From NCBI RefSeq assembly GCF_022919135.1, contig NZ_CP095049.1, positions 5,837,001-5,901,000 on the forward strand: a stretch of DNA of 64,000 bases, read 5' to 3'. The notes under the pieces are model-generated. The model worked only from the letters and a program-made list of their open reading frames with translations, was not told the origin of the DNA and did no database searches. Each line of letters begins with the position of its first letter. Positions within the stretch are counted from its first letter, which is position 1. Source of the stretch: Hymenobacter cellulosivorans. Its GTDB lineage: Bacteria > Bacteroidota > Bacteroidia > Cytophagales > Hymenobacteraceae. A program made the position numbers and the translations under genes. Positions 16,047 through 24,292 of this stretch are shown piece by piece.

Positions 16047-16715
16047 ATGCCCCTGCACTCCGTCACGCCGCTTTCCGACCATGCCCTGCTGGGCTTGTGG
16101 CACCTGACGGAGCAGCCCGCCGACTTACTAAGCCAGGTACCCCGACCCGAACTATACAGCCAATTGCAGCCCACAACCCGCGACGAAGCCCGCACCTTGC
16201 AGTGGCTGGGTGGCCGGGCTTTGGCCCACGCCTTGCTCGCGCAGGTAAACCCCGAGGCCCGGGCCGTGCTGCGCAACGACGAAAACGGCCGTCCTTACTT
16301 CGAGCAGCTACCTGATTACGCAGTTTCGTTGTCGCACTCGGGCCAGTGGCTGGCGGGCATCGTGGCTACTCGCGGCCGCGTTGGCACAGATATTGAACTG
16401 ATTCGCACCAAAGCGCAATTGTTGGCTCCCAGGTTTTTATCGAAAGACGAGCTAGCCAACACCGGCGACGATGTAGCTAAACATAGTCTCTATTGGAGTG
16501 CCAAAGAGACGCTCTATAAGCTGCATAGCCGCCGGGGCCTGGTGTTCAAAGAGCAAATTCGGCTCAACCCGTTTGAGCTGCGGGAGGCAGGTGTGTTGAC
16601 GGGGCACCTGCTGCTAGAAAACTCCCGCAGCCAACACCAGATTCACTACCAGCGCCCTGCCCCCGACTACGTGCTGACCTACTGCGTGGAAGACGCGCGG
16701 CCTCCCTCCTTCTGA
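16047..16715 (+). CDS. 4'-phosphopantetheinyl transferase superfamily protein
   Basis: The 222-residue enzyme transfers phosphopantetheine from CoA to a serine of a carrier protein. The Mg-binding motif V-G-T-D-I-E-L-I is near residue 110 and W-S-A-K-E-T-L-Y-K-L near 150, which is the classic (V/I)G(I/V)D...(F/W)(S/C)xKE(S/A)xxK signature of Sfp-like enzymes. N-terminal G-G-R-A-L-A-H-A-L and N-E/D-N-G-R-P-Y also fit. Length is typical of the Sfp type. The stop is 15 bases before the next gene, so both may be cotranscribed. The carrier-protein target is unknown. Confidence 0.9.
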   Translation: MPLHSVTPLSDHALLGLWHLTEQPADLLSQVPRPELYSQLQPTTRDEARTLQWLGGRALAHALLAQVNPEARAVLRNDENGRPYFEQLPDYAVSLSHSGQWLAGIVATRGRVGTDIELIRTKAQLLAPRFLSKDELANTGDDVAKHSLYWSAKETLYKLHSRRGLVFKEQIRLNPFELREAGVLTGHLLLENSRSQHQIHYQRPAPDYVLTYCVEDARPPSF

Positions 16716-16730
16716 CTTTCGCCCCCGTAC

Positions 16731-17342
16731 ATGACCTTTCGCCGAATTTCCCTTATTGCTGCCGTAGCCCTAGTTTTTTCCGCTCTTGCCGTAGGGGTAG
16801 CCCGCGCTCAGGATGGCCGCTCGGTCAGCGACTTTAGCCTGCAAAGTCCCACCAATGCGACGGTAACGCTCAGCAGCTACGCCAAAAACAAGGCTGTGGT
16901 GGTAGTGTTCGTGAACCCCAACTGCGCCTTTTCCAAGCTTTACCAGAGCCGGCTGAATGCCCTAAACTCGGCCTACAGCGGCCGGGGCGTGCAGTTCCTG
17001 TTCATTAATACGCCCATCAACCTGGAGGCTACCGCCGACGCGGCCGATGCCGAGAAGCTCAAGATGAAAACCACCGGCGGCGAGGATTATCCTTACCTCA
17101 CCGACGAAGGTCAGAAGGTAAGCACCCTGCTGGGTGCCACCAAAACGCCCGAAGCCGTGGTGCTCGTGCCCGCCGGAACTGGCTTCGTGATTCGCTACAA
17201 AGGTGCCATTGACGACAATGCTCAGGTGGAAGCCTACGCCAAGGAAAAATACCTGGCCCAGGTGCTGGATAACCTCCTGGCTGGCCGCCCCGCCGGCATC
17301 CCCGATAAGCGCGCCGCCGGCTGTTTGATTAAAAAGCCGTAG
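16731..17342 (+). CDS. Secreted thioredoxin-like (redoxin) protein
   Basis: The 203-residue protein has a signal peptide (ending A-R-A-Q-D) and then a thioredoxin fold: V-S-D-F-S-L-Q-S-P near 34, V-V-V-V-F-V-N-P-N-C-A-F-S-K near 55 and E-A-V-V-L-V-P near 143. The active-site position reads C-A-F-S, so only one cysteine is present there; a second cysteine lies near the C-terminus (A-A-G-C-L-I-K-K). This pattern is seen in redoxin and AhpC/TSA-like relatives. It is probably periplasmic, with unknown partner. It closely follows the phosphopantetheinyl transferase gene. Confidence 0.8.
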   Translation: MTFRRISLIAAVALVFSALAVGVARAQDGRSVSDFSLQSPTNATVTLSSYAKNKAVVVVFVNPNCAFSKLYQSRLNALNSAYSGRGVQFLFINTPINLEATADAADAEKLKMKTTGGEDYPYLTDEGQKVSTLLGATKTPEAVVLVPAGTGFVIRYKGAIDDNAQVEAYAKEKYLAQVLDNLLAGRPAGIPDKRAAGCLIKKP

Positions 17343-17356
17343 CCTGACGCTTGTTC

Positions 17357-17482
17357 TTGCGAGGCTGAAGCCATCCGCCCTCTGCTCGTGATATACGCTC
17401 TTTCACCAGAAAGCCCTAACGCCAGAGCAGGCGTTAGGGCTTTTTACATTAGAAACCCATATCCTTGCTTCGTTCCTCGCAA
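17357..17482. repeat. TTGCGAGG-type element, copy 1
   Basis: TTGCGAGG (17357-17364) and CCTCGCAA (17475-17482) bound a 126-bp unit containing a terminator hairpin. A 22-base internal block at 17396-17417 recurs with a single mismatch in the second copy at 36277-36298. Both copies lie just after a stop codon. Confidence 0.6.
17411..17442 (+). terminator. Intrinsic terminator after the redoxin gene
   Basis: AAGCCCTAACGCC (17411-17423) pairs perfectly with GGCGTTAGGGCTT (17430-17442) across a 6-base loop, and T residues follow. It is part of the repeat at 17357-17482. Confidence 0.85.
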
Positions 17483-17496
17483 GGACATGGGTTTCT
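17451..17496. repeat. Second long hairpin next to the terminator
   Basis: AGAAACCCAT plus ATCCTTGC (17451-17468) pairs with 17479-17496 over 17 of 18 positions, closing a 10-base loop. It sits between convergent genes and could terminate the leftward gene ending at 17523. Confidence 0.65.
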
Positions 17497-17522
17497 AGAA
17501 TCTTTGGCTAAGAAGGACCGGC

Positions 17523-18410
17523 TTACTCCTCGTCGTCTTCGGCTCCCGTTTCGCCGTCCGTCACGTTGCCGCTTTCGTCGGTGAGGATGGCCAGGAGCTT
17601 GCTTACTTCGGCGGCTTTGGCGGGCTCTTGCATCTTTTCGAAGCTCAGCATCAGGTTGCGCAGGGCCCGGCGCACGATGTCGAGGTGGGAACAGGGCTCG
17701 AAGAAAATGTCATTGGACGACAGGTTCAGCTGGGCTACATAGTGCTCAATGTCGGTGCGCGAGAGAATCAGGCCGCGGTTGTAGCAGTTGATGTAGAAGG
17801 CTGGAAAGGTTTTGTCCTGGGGCTGAAAGGTGAGCACAAACAGGTTAGGCAGATTCACCCCGTAGATGGGCAGTTCCAGTCGCTGAGCGACCAGCAGATA
17901 GATTACGCAGAGGGTAAGCGGGTTGCCGCGGCGGGTTTCCAGCACCAGGTGGAGCATGGAGTTAGCTGGCGAGTGAAAATTCTGGGTGTTGGCCGCAAAC
18001 TTATGGTTGCGAAACAGCACGTGGTTTAGGACCTGCACCTGGTCGGCGGGGTGCATATCGGGGCGCAGCAGGGTCCAGACTTCGAAGCGCAGCTGCTCGA
18101 TGGCGCGGTTCAGGGCCTGCAGGTCGGCATCAGGGTACTGGTAGGAATTAAGCAGCCACATGCCTTCGAGCAGGTTTTCGCCGCCCGAGTCGCGCCACAC
18201 GCGCAGGCGCTGCTGCAGGCCTTCAAACTGCAGGTTGTGAATCAGGTCTTCGAGGCGCTGCTGCTGCTGCGGGTCGAGACTTTCCTCCCACGATTCTTCT
18301 AAAAACGGGATAATACTTTCCCCCAGCGTCTGGATCCGGTCCTGAATCTGCGGGGCAATTTCCGGATCGTCCAGCAGGGAAATGAGGGCTTTAATTTCTT
18401 TGTTGGTCAT
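17523..18410 (-). CDS. SirB1-family transglutaminase-like protein
   Basis: The 295-residue protein matches the SirB1/transglutaminase-core-2 pattern: L-E-T-R-R-G-N-P-L-T-L-C-V-I-Y-L-L-V-A-Q-R-L near 155, then L-P-I-Y-G-V-N-L-P-N-L-F-V-L near 180 and A-F-Y-I-N-C-Y-N-R-G near 205. It ends in helices that resemble tetratricopeptide-like repeats and an acidic tail (D-D-E-E). The Cys in L-T-L-C is the usual transglutaminase-core position. The reaction is not known. Cytoplasmic. Confidence 0.85.
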   Translation of the reverse strand: MTNKEIKALISLLDDPEIAPQIQDRIQTLGESIIPFLEESWEESLDPQQQQRLEDLIHNLQFEGLQQRLRVWRDSGGENLLEGMWLLNSYQYPDADLQALNRAIEQLRFEVWTLLRPDMHPADQVQVLNHVLFRNHKFAANTQNFHSPANSMLHLVLETRRGNPLTLCVIYLLVAQRLELPIYGVNLPNLFVLTFQPQDKTFPAFYINCYNRGLILSRTDIEHYVAQLNLSSNDIFFEPCSHLDIVRRALRNLMLSFEKMQEPAKAAEVSKLLAILTDESGNVTDGETGAEDDEE

Positions 18411-18628
18411 GGATGCGTGAGCGGGCAGCGCGAAGCCACCGATATGCGGAGAAGAGCAAATAAAAGCAACCGAGGCGGTTTGGCCGCCGTCGGCTGCCGG
18501 GAATTAACATATATCCGGGGGAATATTGTTCAATTCCGGGGCAAGGGGAAGATCAGGACTTGTTTTGTTGCAACAACGGCTGGCACAGGGTTTCGTTGGG
18601 GCAGGAAAAGCAGTACGCGTCCTTTGTT
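18411..18628. other. Left part of the 452-bp intergenic region before poxB
   Basis: No reading frame is credible here. It carries the upstream region of the SirB1-like gene and an imperfect CCGGGAATT / AATTCCGG inverted repeat (about 18498-18540). The remainder up to 18862 is occupied by the repeat element at 18629-18804. Confidence 0.5.
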
Positions 18629-18804
18629 TGTCATCCTGAGCCTGCGAAGTACCTTCTTCTACGTTCTGCCTAAGCTTATGCAAAGTGAAAAGCCATTCAC
18701 CACGTCCTTGGTAAAAGGCTTTTACACGTCGGCATCGACCTTGCTGGGGTAGGTGGGGGTAGGTCCTTCGTCGCCGCTTCATGCGCGAAATGCTCAGGAT
18801 GACA
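18629..18804. repeat. 176-bp element with 13-bp terminal inverted repeats
   Basis: TGTCATCCTGAGC (18629-18641) and its exact complement GCTCAGGATGACA (18792-18804) bound the element. The left half contains an AAAAGCC...GGCTTTT hairpin (18688-18724). A truncated relative starts at 1603. It has no coding capacity, so it resembles a MITE or REP-type dispersed repeat. Confidence 0.65.
18688..18724. terminator. Hairpin inside the repeat, likely poxB terminator
   Basis: AAAAGCC-A-TTCACCA pairs with TGGTAAA-A-GGCTTTT with mismatches in the middle. T and A runs border it. It lies downstream of poxB (stop at 18863). Confidence 0.5.
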
Positions 18805-18862
18805 GACGACTTGGGCAAGGTGTCTCCCTATATCCGGAAGACGTTCTGTCCACTCCCCTGCC

Positions 18863-20590
18863 TTACCGTAGCAGGTTGGTTTTGGCCAGCTCCAGCACTT
18901 CGTCGCCACGGCCACTCATAATGGCTTTAAGCGTGTAGAGGCTGAAGCCCAGCACCTGCTCTTTCTGAATGGTGGGCGGCATCGACAACTCGGTGCGCTT
19001 CACCACGGCATCCAAAATAACCGGGCCGGGGTGGGCCAGCATTGCAGCTAGGGCGGTAGGCAACTCGGCGGGGTCCGTGACGCGGATGCCACGGATGCCA
19101 GCCGCTTCGGCCAGGGCGGCGAAGTTGGGATTCTCCAAATCGGTGCCGTAGTGCAGGATGCCCGAGGCCTTCATTTCCAATTCCACGAAGGCCAGGCTGT
19201 TGTTGTTGAAAATGACAATTTTAACCGGGGTCTTGAGCTGCTTCAGCGTCAGCAGCTCGCCCATGAGCATGGCAAAGCCCCCGTCGCCAGCCAGGGCAAT
19301 AACCTGGCGGCCGGGAAAGGCCAGCTGAGCGCCCAGGGCCTGGGGCATGGCGTTGGCCATACTGCCGTGGTTGAAAGAGCCGATAAGGCGGCGCTTGCCG
19401 TTGAACTGCAAGTACCGAGCGGCCCAGATGGTAGGGGTGCCTACGTCGCAGGTGAAAATAGCGTCCTCGGCGGCCTGCTCATTGAGTAAGCGGGCCACGT
19501 ACTGTGGGTGCATGCTCGCGTCGCCGGGTTCACCTACAGCCAGCTCGTCGAGGTCTTGGCGGGCTTCGCGGTAGTGGTCCAGAGACTTCTCCAGGTGGCG
19601 GCGGTCCGACTTATGATTCAGCAAGGGCAGCAGAGCCTGCAGCGTAGCAGCTACGTCGCCGACAAGGCCTACTTCGACCCGGGCGCGACGGCCGATATGC
19701 TCGCCGCGCAGGTCAATCTGGACGGTGCGGGCTTCCTGGGGCAGAAACTGGACGTAGGGAAAGTCGGTGCCGAGCATGAGCATGGCGTCAGCGGCCATCA
19801 GGGCCTCGTAGCCGGAGGTGAAGCCCAGCAGGCCACTCATACCCACGTCGTAGGGGTTGTTGGGCTCTACGTACTCTTTACCGCGCAGGGCATGAACCAC
19901 CGGCGCACCCAGCATTTCGGCCACCTGCAATAGTTCGGCGTGAGCCTGGGCGCAGCCGGCGCCGGCCATAATGGTCACCTTATCACTGGTATTGAGTAGG
20001 TCAGCAGCGGCCCGCAGCTCCTCGATGCCGGGCACCAGCGTGGGCTTGCTGCGCAGCACCGGCAGCCGCGGCTCAGGCGTCTCTACTGATTGGTGGCTAA
20101 TGTCGCCGGGCACGACCAGCACCGCCACCCCGCGCTGGGTCAGGGCCGTCTGGATGGCAATTTCGGTGCAGCGCACGGTCTGGTCAGCGTGGCCAATCAG
20201 CTCACAGTAGGCGCTGCATTCCTTGAAGGTGAGCTCGGGATGGGTTTCCTGGAAGTACTGGCTGCCAATTTCGACGCTGGGAATCTGGGCGGCAATGGCC
20301 AGCACCGGCACCCGGCTGCGGTGGCAGTCGTAGAGGCCGTTGAGCAAATGGGTGTTGCCGGGGCCGCAGGAACCGGCGCACACGGCTAGGCTGCCCGTCA
20401 CATGGGCTTCGGCGCCGGCGGCAAAGGCCCCGGCTTCCTCATTGCGCACATGAATCCACTCAATACCCTCCCGGGCCCGGATAACGTCGGTAATGCCGTT
20501 AAGCGAGTCGCCGACCACGCCGTAGACGCGCTTTACGCCGGCGGCAATTAGGGTATCGACAATAATTTCGGAGACAGTTTTCTTCGCCAT
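18863..20590 (-). CDS. poxB: Pyruvate dehydrogenase (quinone)/pyruvate oxidase, ThDP-dependent
   Basis: The 575-residue enzyme has all three ThDP-enzyme domains. The N-terminal pyrimidine domain contains V-V-G-D-S-L-N-G and R-N-E-E-A-G-A-F-A-A-G-A-E, with the catalytic Glu near 52. The central domain contains A-G-A-G-C-A-Q-A. The C-terminal domain has the ThDP/Mg motif G-D-G-G-F ... F-N-N-N-S-L near 434-465. The best fit is PoxB-type pyruvate:quinone oxidoreductase, which makes acetate and CO2 at the inner membrane. Acetolactate synthase is less likely because of the A-H-V-T-G-S-L-A-V and Y-F-Q-E-T-H-P contexts. Length is normal. It stands alone. Confidence 0.85.
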   Translation of the reverse strand: MAKKTVSEIIVDTLIAAGVKRVYGVVGDSLNGITDVIRAREGIEWIHVRNEEAGAFAAGAEAHVTGSLAVCAGSCGPGNTHLLNGLYDCHRSRVPVLAIAAQIPSVEIGSQYFQETHPELTFKECSAYCELIGHADQTVRCTEIAIQTALTQRGVAVLVVPGDISHQSVETPEPRLPVLRSKPTLVPGIEELRAAADLLNTSDKVTIMAGAGCAQAHAELLQVAEMLGAPVVHALRGKEYVEPNNPYDVGMSGLLGFTSGYEALMAADAMLMLGTDFPYVQFLPQEARTVQIDLRGEHIGRRARVEVGLVGDVAATLQALLPLLNHKSDRRHLEKSLDHYREARQDLDELAVGEPGDASMHPQYVARLLNEQAAEDAIFTCDVGTPTIWAARYLQFNGKRRLIGSFNHGSMANAMPQALGAQLAFPGRQVIALAGDGGFAMLMGELLTLKQLKTPVKIVIFNNNSLAFVELEMKASGILHYGTDLENPNFAALAEAAGIRGIRVTDPAELPTALAAMLAHPGPVILDAVVKRTELSMPPTIQKEQVLGFSLYTLKAIMSGRGDEVLELAKTNLLR

Positions 20591-20709
20591 AATCTTCGGG
20601 TATAGGATGAAGGCTATACGGGAAGTAGCGGAGTTATGCCCATTTCAGACTGGCTTTGCCCGCGGGCTGCGCGGCCGGACGCCTCTAGTAGCTCAGCGGC
20701 CACTGCGCG

Positions 20710-21237
20710 CTAGAAGTTGGGAATACCCAACTCGGCCCGTGAACGGCCCAGGTGCCGGGTGAGCTCCTCTACCAGCTGGTTGGCCCCCACCGAGTAGGTG
20801 TAGCACTTGACCTGCCGTTTTCCGTCCGATACCTGTACTGCCATGCTAAAGGCACTAAAGCGGACAGTCTGGATGGCCTCCCAGCGTAGCAGGTGCGGCT
20901 GGCCCAGCATAGATTGGCGCCAGATGCCCTCCGGCGTGAGCGTAAGCCGCCCCCCGTACCAGCTCAGCAGCAAGTACAGGCCCATACCCCCAAACATAGC
21001 CGCCAGCAGAAGTTGGAGGCCCATATCATCCGGGTTATGCTCGAAGAGGGCCCACAACAGCAAACCCAGCCCGATAGCGCACGAAAACAGACCCAGGAGC
21101 CGGAAGAAGCCCGGCATCAGCACGAGGATATGACCCTCGGCATCCTGGCCGGGCGCGTGCTTCGAGGCTTTTGCCAGATACTGCGTCAGGACAAATACCC
21201 CAATGGCAATGAGTCCATACACCGGGAAATTGCTCAT
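20710..21237 (-). CDS. Membrane protein with PH-like C-terminal domain
   Basis: From the ATG at 21237 the product has 175 residues; an upstream ATG at 21267 adds only ten unlikely residues. Three hydrophobic segments are visible: near 6-23, 38-58 and 66-85. The cytoplasmic or periplasmic end (about 90-175) has a strand-rich pattern (R-L-T-L-T-P-E-G-I-W-R, L-L-R-W-E-A-I-Q-T-V-R-F) like the bacterial PH domains found after paired membrane helices. No family is recognised with certainty and no function is proposed. Confidence 0.65.
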   Translation of the reverse strand: MSNFPVYGLIAIGVFVLTQYLAKASKHAPGQDAEGHILVLMPGFFRLLGLFSCAIGLGLLLWALFEHNPDDMGLQLLLAAMFGGMGLYLLLSWYGGRLTLTPEGIWRQSMLGQPHLLRWEAIQTVRFSAFSMAVQVSDGKRQVKCYTYSVGANQLVEELTRHLGRSRAELGIPNF

Positions 21238-21342
21238 ACATGTACAATAGTATTCAGGCCGCAACATACCGATAAGGATAGGTTAGCAGGCATACAGCAG
21301 GAAGTATTGGTTTGGGAATGCGGCTACCAGCCGTCAGCTTTG

Positions 21343-21924
21343 CTACACGTAGCGGCGGCGCCAGATCTTATACCAATCCTTGTTGCGCGGGTAGCTGCGC
21401 GTGGCCGTGATATTGTTGAACACCAGGGCCACCAGCAACAGAATAACGACGCCCGTCAGCACCGGCATGAGCATATACCAGTAGCCGAGCGCCTTGAGCT
21501 GGGCCGAGCCGATGTTAGCCACGAGGGCAGTAGCGCCACCGGGTGGGTGCAGGGTCTTGGTCATCTGCATGGCCACGATGGTTAATGACACGGCTAGGGC
21601 CGCAGCTAGCCACAGCTCCCCTCCCACCAGCTTCTGCACCGTGACGCCGATAAATGCGCCAATCAGGTGGCCACCAATGAGGTTGCGCGGCTGAGCCAGC
21701 GGCGAGTTGATATGGCCGTACAGTAGAACGGAGGTTGCCCCGAACGAACCAATTATCCACAGCGTGTCGGTGCGCTCCAGCACGTAGCTGTTCAGCAGGC
21801 CAATGAGGCCAATACCGATAAAGGAGCCCAGAAACGTCCAGATGTGCTCTTTGTAGTCGAAGAGGGTTTCCTCGTAAATAATCAGCTTTACCCGGCGGGC
21901 CTGCTGCCGCAATCTTCTTTGCAT
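21343..21924 (-). CDS. HPP-family membrane protein
   Basis: The 193-residue protein has four or five hydrophobic helices and the family's name-giving motif in K-T-L-H-P-P-G-G-A-T-A-L-V-A (about 120-133). The upstream segment W-I-I-G-S-F-G-A-T-S-V-L-L-Y-G and S-P-L-A-Q-P-R-N-L-I-G-G-H also fits HPP proteins. Some members transport nitrite in plastids and cyanobacteria, but function here is unknown. It sits in the inner membrane. A TACCTTTG -7 box lies about 40 bases upstream. Confidence 0.9.
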   Translation of the reverse strand: MQRRLRQQARRVKLIIYEETLFDYKEHIWTFLGSFIGIGLIGLLNSYVLERTDTLWIIGSFGATSVLLYGHINSPLAQPRNLIGGHLIGAFIGVTVQKLVGGELWLAAALAVSLTIVAMQMTKTLHPPGGATALVANIGSAQLKALGYWYMLMPVLTGVVILLLVALVFNNITATRSYPRNKDWYKIWRRRYV

Positions 21925-21964
21925 TCGTCGTACTCAGGCCTGTGGGCCTTGGTGGTTGGCCGGG

Positions 21965-21972
21965 CAAAGGTA
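21965..21972 (-). promoter_or_regulatory. Candidate -7 box of the HPP gene
   Basis: TACCTTTG on the minus strand matches TAnnTTTG, 41-48 bases before the start at 21924. A TTG at -33 is not seen. Confidence 0.45.
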
Positions 21973-22005
21973 AATGAGCAGCCGTGAAGTGGACTTTCAC
22001 GAAAG

Positions 22006-22063
22006 CAGGAAGTGGAGTGACACAATCGAAAAAAATATTTCACTTGTGTCACTCCACTTCCTG
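22006..22063. repeat. Perfect 20-bp inverted repeat
   Basis: CAGGAAGTGGAGTGACACAA (22006-22025) has its exact complement at 22044-22063, separated by 18 AT-rich bases. It lies between the SDR stop (22161) and the HPP promoter. It may end SDR transcription or be a small mobile-element relic. Confidence 0.75.
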
Positions 22064-22160
22064 TTCGGGCGACCAGGTTACCGGGCGGTACCCGAGAGGA
22101 GGTAGTGCTGGGTAGCACCTTCGGAAAGCAACCGGGCTCCGGTAGCAGCCACAAACGCTC

Positions 22161-22898
22161 CTACCACGGACAGGTGGCCGGGGCGGGGAAGTATTCCTCG
22201 CTGAAGTACTTGCCGGTGGGTCCGTCGGGCCCAATCAGGGCGTATTTGACGATGCGCTGCCCGGCTTCCTCGACCGTGCTGGTGCCTTGGTGGCCGGTGA
22301 AGTCGGTTTTGGTGTAGCCCGGGCACACGGCATTCACTTTAAAGGCCGTGCCGCGCAGGGCGTGGGCCAGGTTGATGGTGTACATGTTCAAAGCCGCTTT
22401 CGACGACTGATACACCGGAAACCGGTAGTCCAGCGCCTCGTTGTCCAGGTCGGCGTACGACGACAGCGAGGCCATAGCAGTACTCACGTTGACGATGCGC
22501 GGCGCGGGAGCCTTTTCCAGCAGGTCGATAAACGCCTGCGTGACGCCGGCCACGCCGAACACGTTGGTTTCGAATACGTCCCGAAACTGCGCCAGCGTGG
22601 CCTGCAATGCCGGCTGCACCATGCCCCCGCTAATGCCGGCATTGTTGATTAACACATCCAGTACGGGCGTTTTCTGGCCTACCGCCCGGCGGGCCGCTTG
22701 GATGGACTCAGGATTGGTGACGTCCAGCTGCACGGCTTCGACAGTGGTGAGCCCGAGGGCGTTGAGCTGCTGGGCGGCGGCTTGTCCGCTCTCCAGGTTG
22801 CGGCTGCCGAGGTAAACGAAAAACCCGTGCTGGGCGAGTAGTTTGGCGACTTCCAGGCCGATGCCTTTGTTGGCGCCGGTTACTAAGGCTGATTTCAT
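22161..22898 (-). CDS. Short-chain dehydrogenase/reductase (classical SDR)
   Basis: The 245-residue oxidoreductase has the cofactor motif T-G-A-N-K-G-I-G-L-E (7-16), an N-N-A-G motif (L-I-N-N-A-G-I-S-G, about 86-94), the catalytic-serine strand I-V-N-V-S-T-A-M-A-S-L and the active-site pair in Y-Q-S-S-K-A-A-L-N (Tyr/Lys four apart). Arg/Lys near residue 10 and the G-S-R after the second strand suggest NADP(H). The substrate is unknown; carbonyl-reductase-like members have this motif set. The AraC gene just upstream reads in the same direction. Confidence 0.9.
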   Translation of the reverse strand: MKSALVTGANKGIGLEVAKLLAQHGFFVYLGSRNLESGQAAAQQLNALGLTTVEAVQLDVTNPESIQAARRAVGQKTPVLDVLINNAGISGGMVQPALQATLAQFRDVFETNVFGVAGVTQAFIDLLEKAPAPRIVNVSTAMASLSSYADLDNEALDYRFPVYQSSKAALNMYTINLAHALRGTAFKVNAVCPGYTKTDFTGHQGTSTVEEAGQRIVKYALIGPDGPTGKYFSEEYFPAPATCPW

Positions 22899-23064
22899 GG
22901 GGTGAAGTATGGGTAAGTAAAAAGAGAAACTACCCGGCCGAGACCTTCCGGCCGGACTACTTCGGTAAGGGCACAGCCCTACCGGCCAGGCCCGAACAAG
23001 GGCCTAGTAAAGCGTGAAGAGGAAGGTGGAGAGAGCCGAAGAAACCCGGCTTACGGGGACAGCG

Positions 23065-23895
23065 CTACTGGCTACCAACGGGGGCACTCCCGGGCCCGGT
23101 CAGGGCCGTGGGCGGGTACCCAAAGTGCTTTTTGAAGGCATAGGAGAAGTGCGCCAGATTCTCGAAGCCGACTTCCAGGTAGAGCTCCACGGGCTTGCGT
23201 TTCTTTTCCGAGAGCTGGTAATGGGCCAGGGCCAGGCGTTTTTGGGTGAGCCAGCGCTGGGGGCTGAGTTGAAAGGCTTTGTGAAAGTCCCGCTTAAACG
23301 TAGTCAGGCTGCGGCCGGTGAGGTAGCTAAAGGAAGCCAGGGGCAGGTTGAACATGTAGTTGGCCTCCATAAACTCGACCAGGTTCAGCTTGCCCGGCTC
23401 GGCAAAGTCGGCCAGCACCGCGTCGCTGCTGAGGCTGAGGCTGCGCAGTATCTCGATTACCTCGGCTACCTTGAGCGCCAGCAGCTTTTCCGGCAGCGTC
23501 TGCTCTAGTTCCAGGTAGGGCAGCAAGGAGGCGAACAGGCTCTGCAACAGCGGGCTTTGCGGGAACAGCAGCACGCCTGGGGCAGCCGGCCCCGTGGCCC
23601 TGGCCGGATGCTGCGCGTAGTAGGCCCGCACGCTGGCCATGGACAGCTTCATGATTACGGCCCGATAGGCAGTGCCGTCTTTGGGATACTTGATCAGCGT
23701 GGCGAGCTGCCTGCGGGGCAACAGCACCGTGTCGCCTTCCCCGCAGATGAGGGTGCGGTCGGCCAGCACCACTCTCAGCTCCCCGGCCAGCACCCTGACC
23801 AGAAGGTGGTCTTCGTAGATTAGCTCCCCGCCGTAGCGCACGTCGCCGCTACACACGACGACCATTTCGGCATGGTGGTTTAGTTGCTTGGGCAT
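23065..23895 (-). CDS. AraC-family transcriptional regulator
   Basis: The 276-residue protein has a cupin-like N-terminal half (L-L-V-R-V-L-A-G-E-L-R-V-V-L-A ... G-D-T-V-L-L-P-R-R) and a C-terminal AraC domain (about 180-265) with F-S-Y-L-T-G-R-S-L-T-T-F-K-R-D-F and V-G-F-E-N-L-A-H-F-S-Y-A-F-K-K-H-F-G-Y-P-P. It is 166 bases upstream of the SDR gene in the same orientation, which suggests it controls the SDR or belongs to the same unit. A TACCTTTG box lies about 50 bases upstream. Confidence 0.9.
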   Translation of the reverse strand: MPKQLNHHAEMVVVCSGDVRYGGELIYEDHLLVRVLAGELRVVLADRTLICGEGDTVLLPRRQLATLIKYPKDGTAYRAVIMKLSMASVRAYYAQHPARATGPAAPGVLLFPQSPLLQSLFASLLPYLELEQTLPEKLLALKVAEVIEILRSLSLSSDAVLADFAEPGKLNLVEFMEANYMFNLPLASFSYLTGRSLTTFKRDFHKAFQLSPQRWLTQKRLALAHYQLSEKKRKPVELYLEVGFENLAHFSYAFKKHFGYPPTALTGPGSAPVGSQ

Positions 23896-23944
23896 GGGGC
23901 GTAGTGGTTAGCAGTTGGTCAGGTTGCAAAGCGTATCAACAGCA

Positions 23945-23952
23945 CAAAGGTA
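23945..23952 (-). promoter_or_regulatory. Candidate -7 box of the AraC gene
   Basis: TACCTTTG on the minus strand, 50-57 bases before the start at 23895, fits TAnnTTTG. No clear -33 TTG. Confidence 0.4.
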
Positions 23953-24053
23953 AACCACCCGGCAGCGAGGTACTTTGTTGAAAAGGCCGAAGTTGCTTTA
24001 CTCAGCGGGCCATTTGTTCGGGGTAGTCGTAAGCGGGCGGCCAAAACCACAGC

Positions 24054-24083
24054 GGCCCGCCGCAACGGGAACTGCGGTGGGCT
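24054..24083 (-). terminator. GGCCCGCCGCAAC hairpin, copy 1 (imperfect)
   Basis: GGCCCGCCGCAAC (24054-24066) is followed by GGGA and an imperfect complement. The left arm is identical to copies at 25138 and 25847. It lies downstream of the HTH gene that stops at 24293. Confidence 0.55.
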
Positions 24084-24292
24084 AGGCTAGCAGGTAGTAC
24101 CTGATGGGTTTCGCAGTTGCTCGACTAGGCCGAATGATGCCTATACCCGCGTGGCTGTGCCGCGAGCGTCCCGCGCCGTCAGGTTGTTCTACTGGCGCGG
24201 CCCCGGGCGCAGCACAGCTGCTCAAGCGTACTGGTCACTCGGCCTAGCCGAGCAACTGGGTGGGGTCAAGCCAAGCGCCTTTAGGCAAGGAG

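Larger units (their letters stand above)
23896..24292. other. 397-bp intergenic region
   Basis: Apart from the AraC promoter box (23945-23952) and the first copy of the GGCCCGCCGCAAC hairpin (24054-24083), nothing gene-like is seen. A short open frame starting at 24151 overlaps the HTH gene antisense and has no protein character. Confidence 0.5.
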
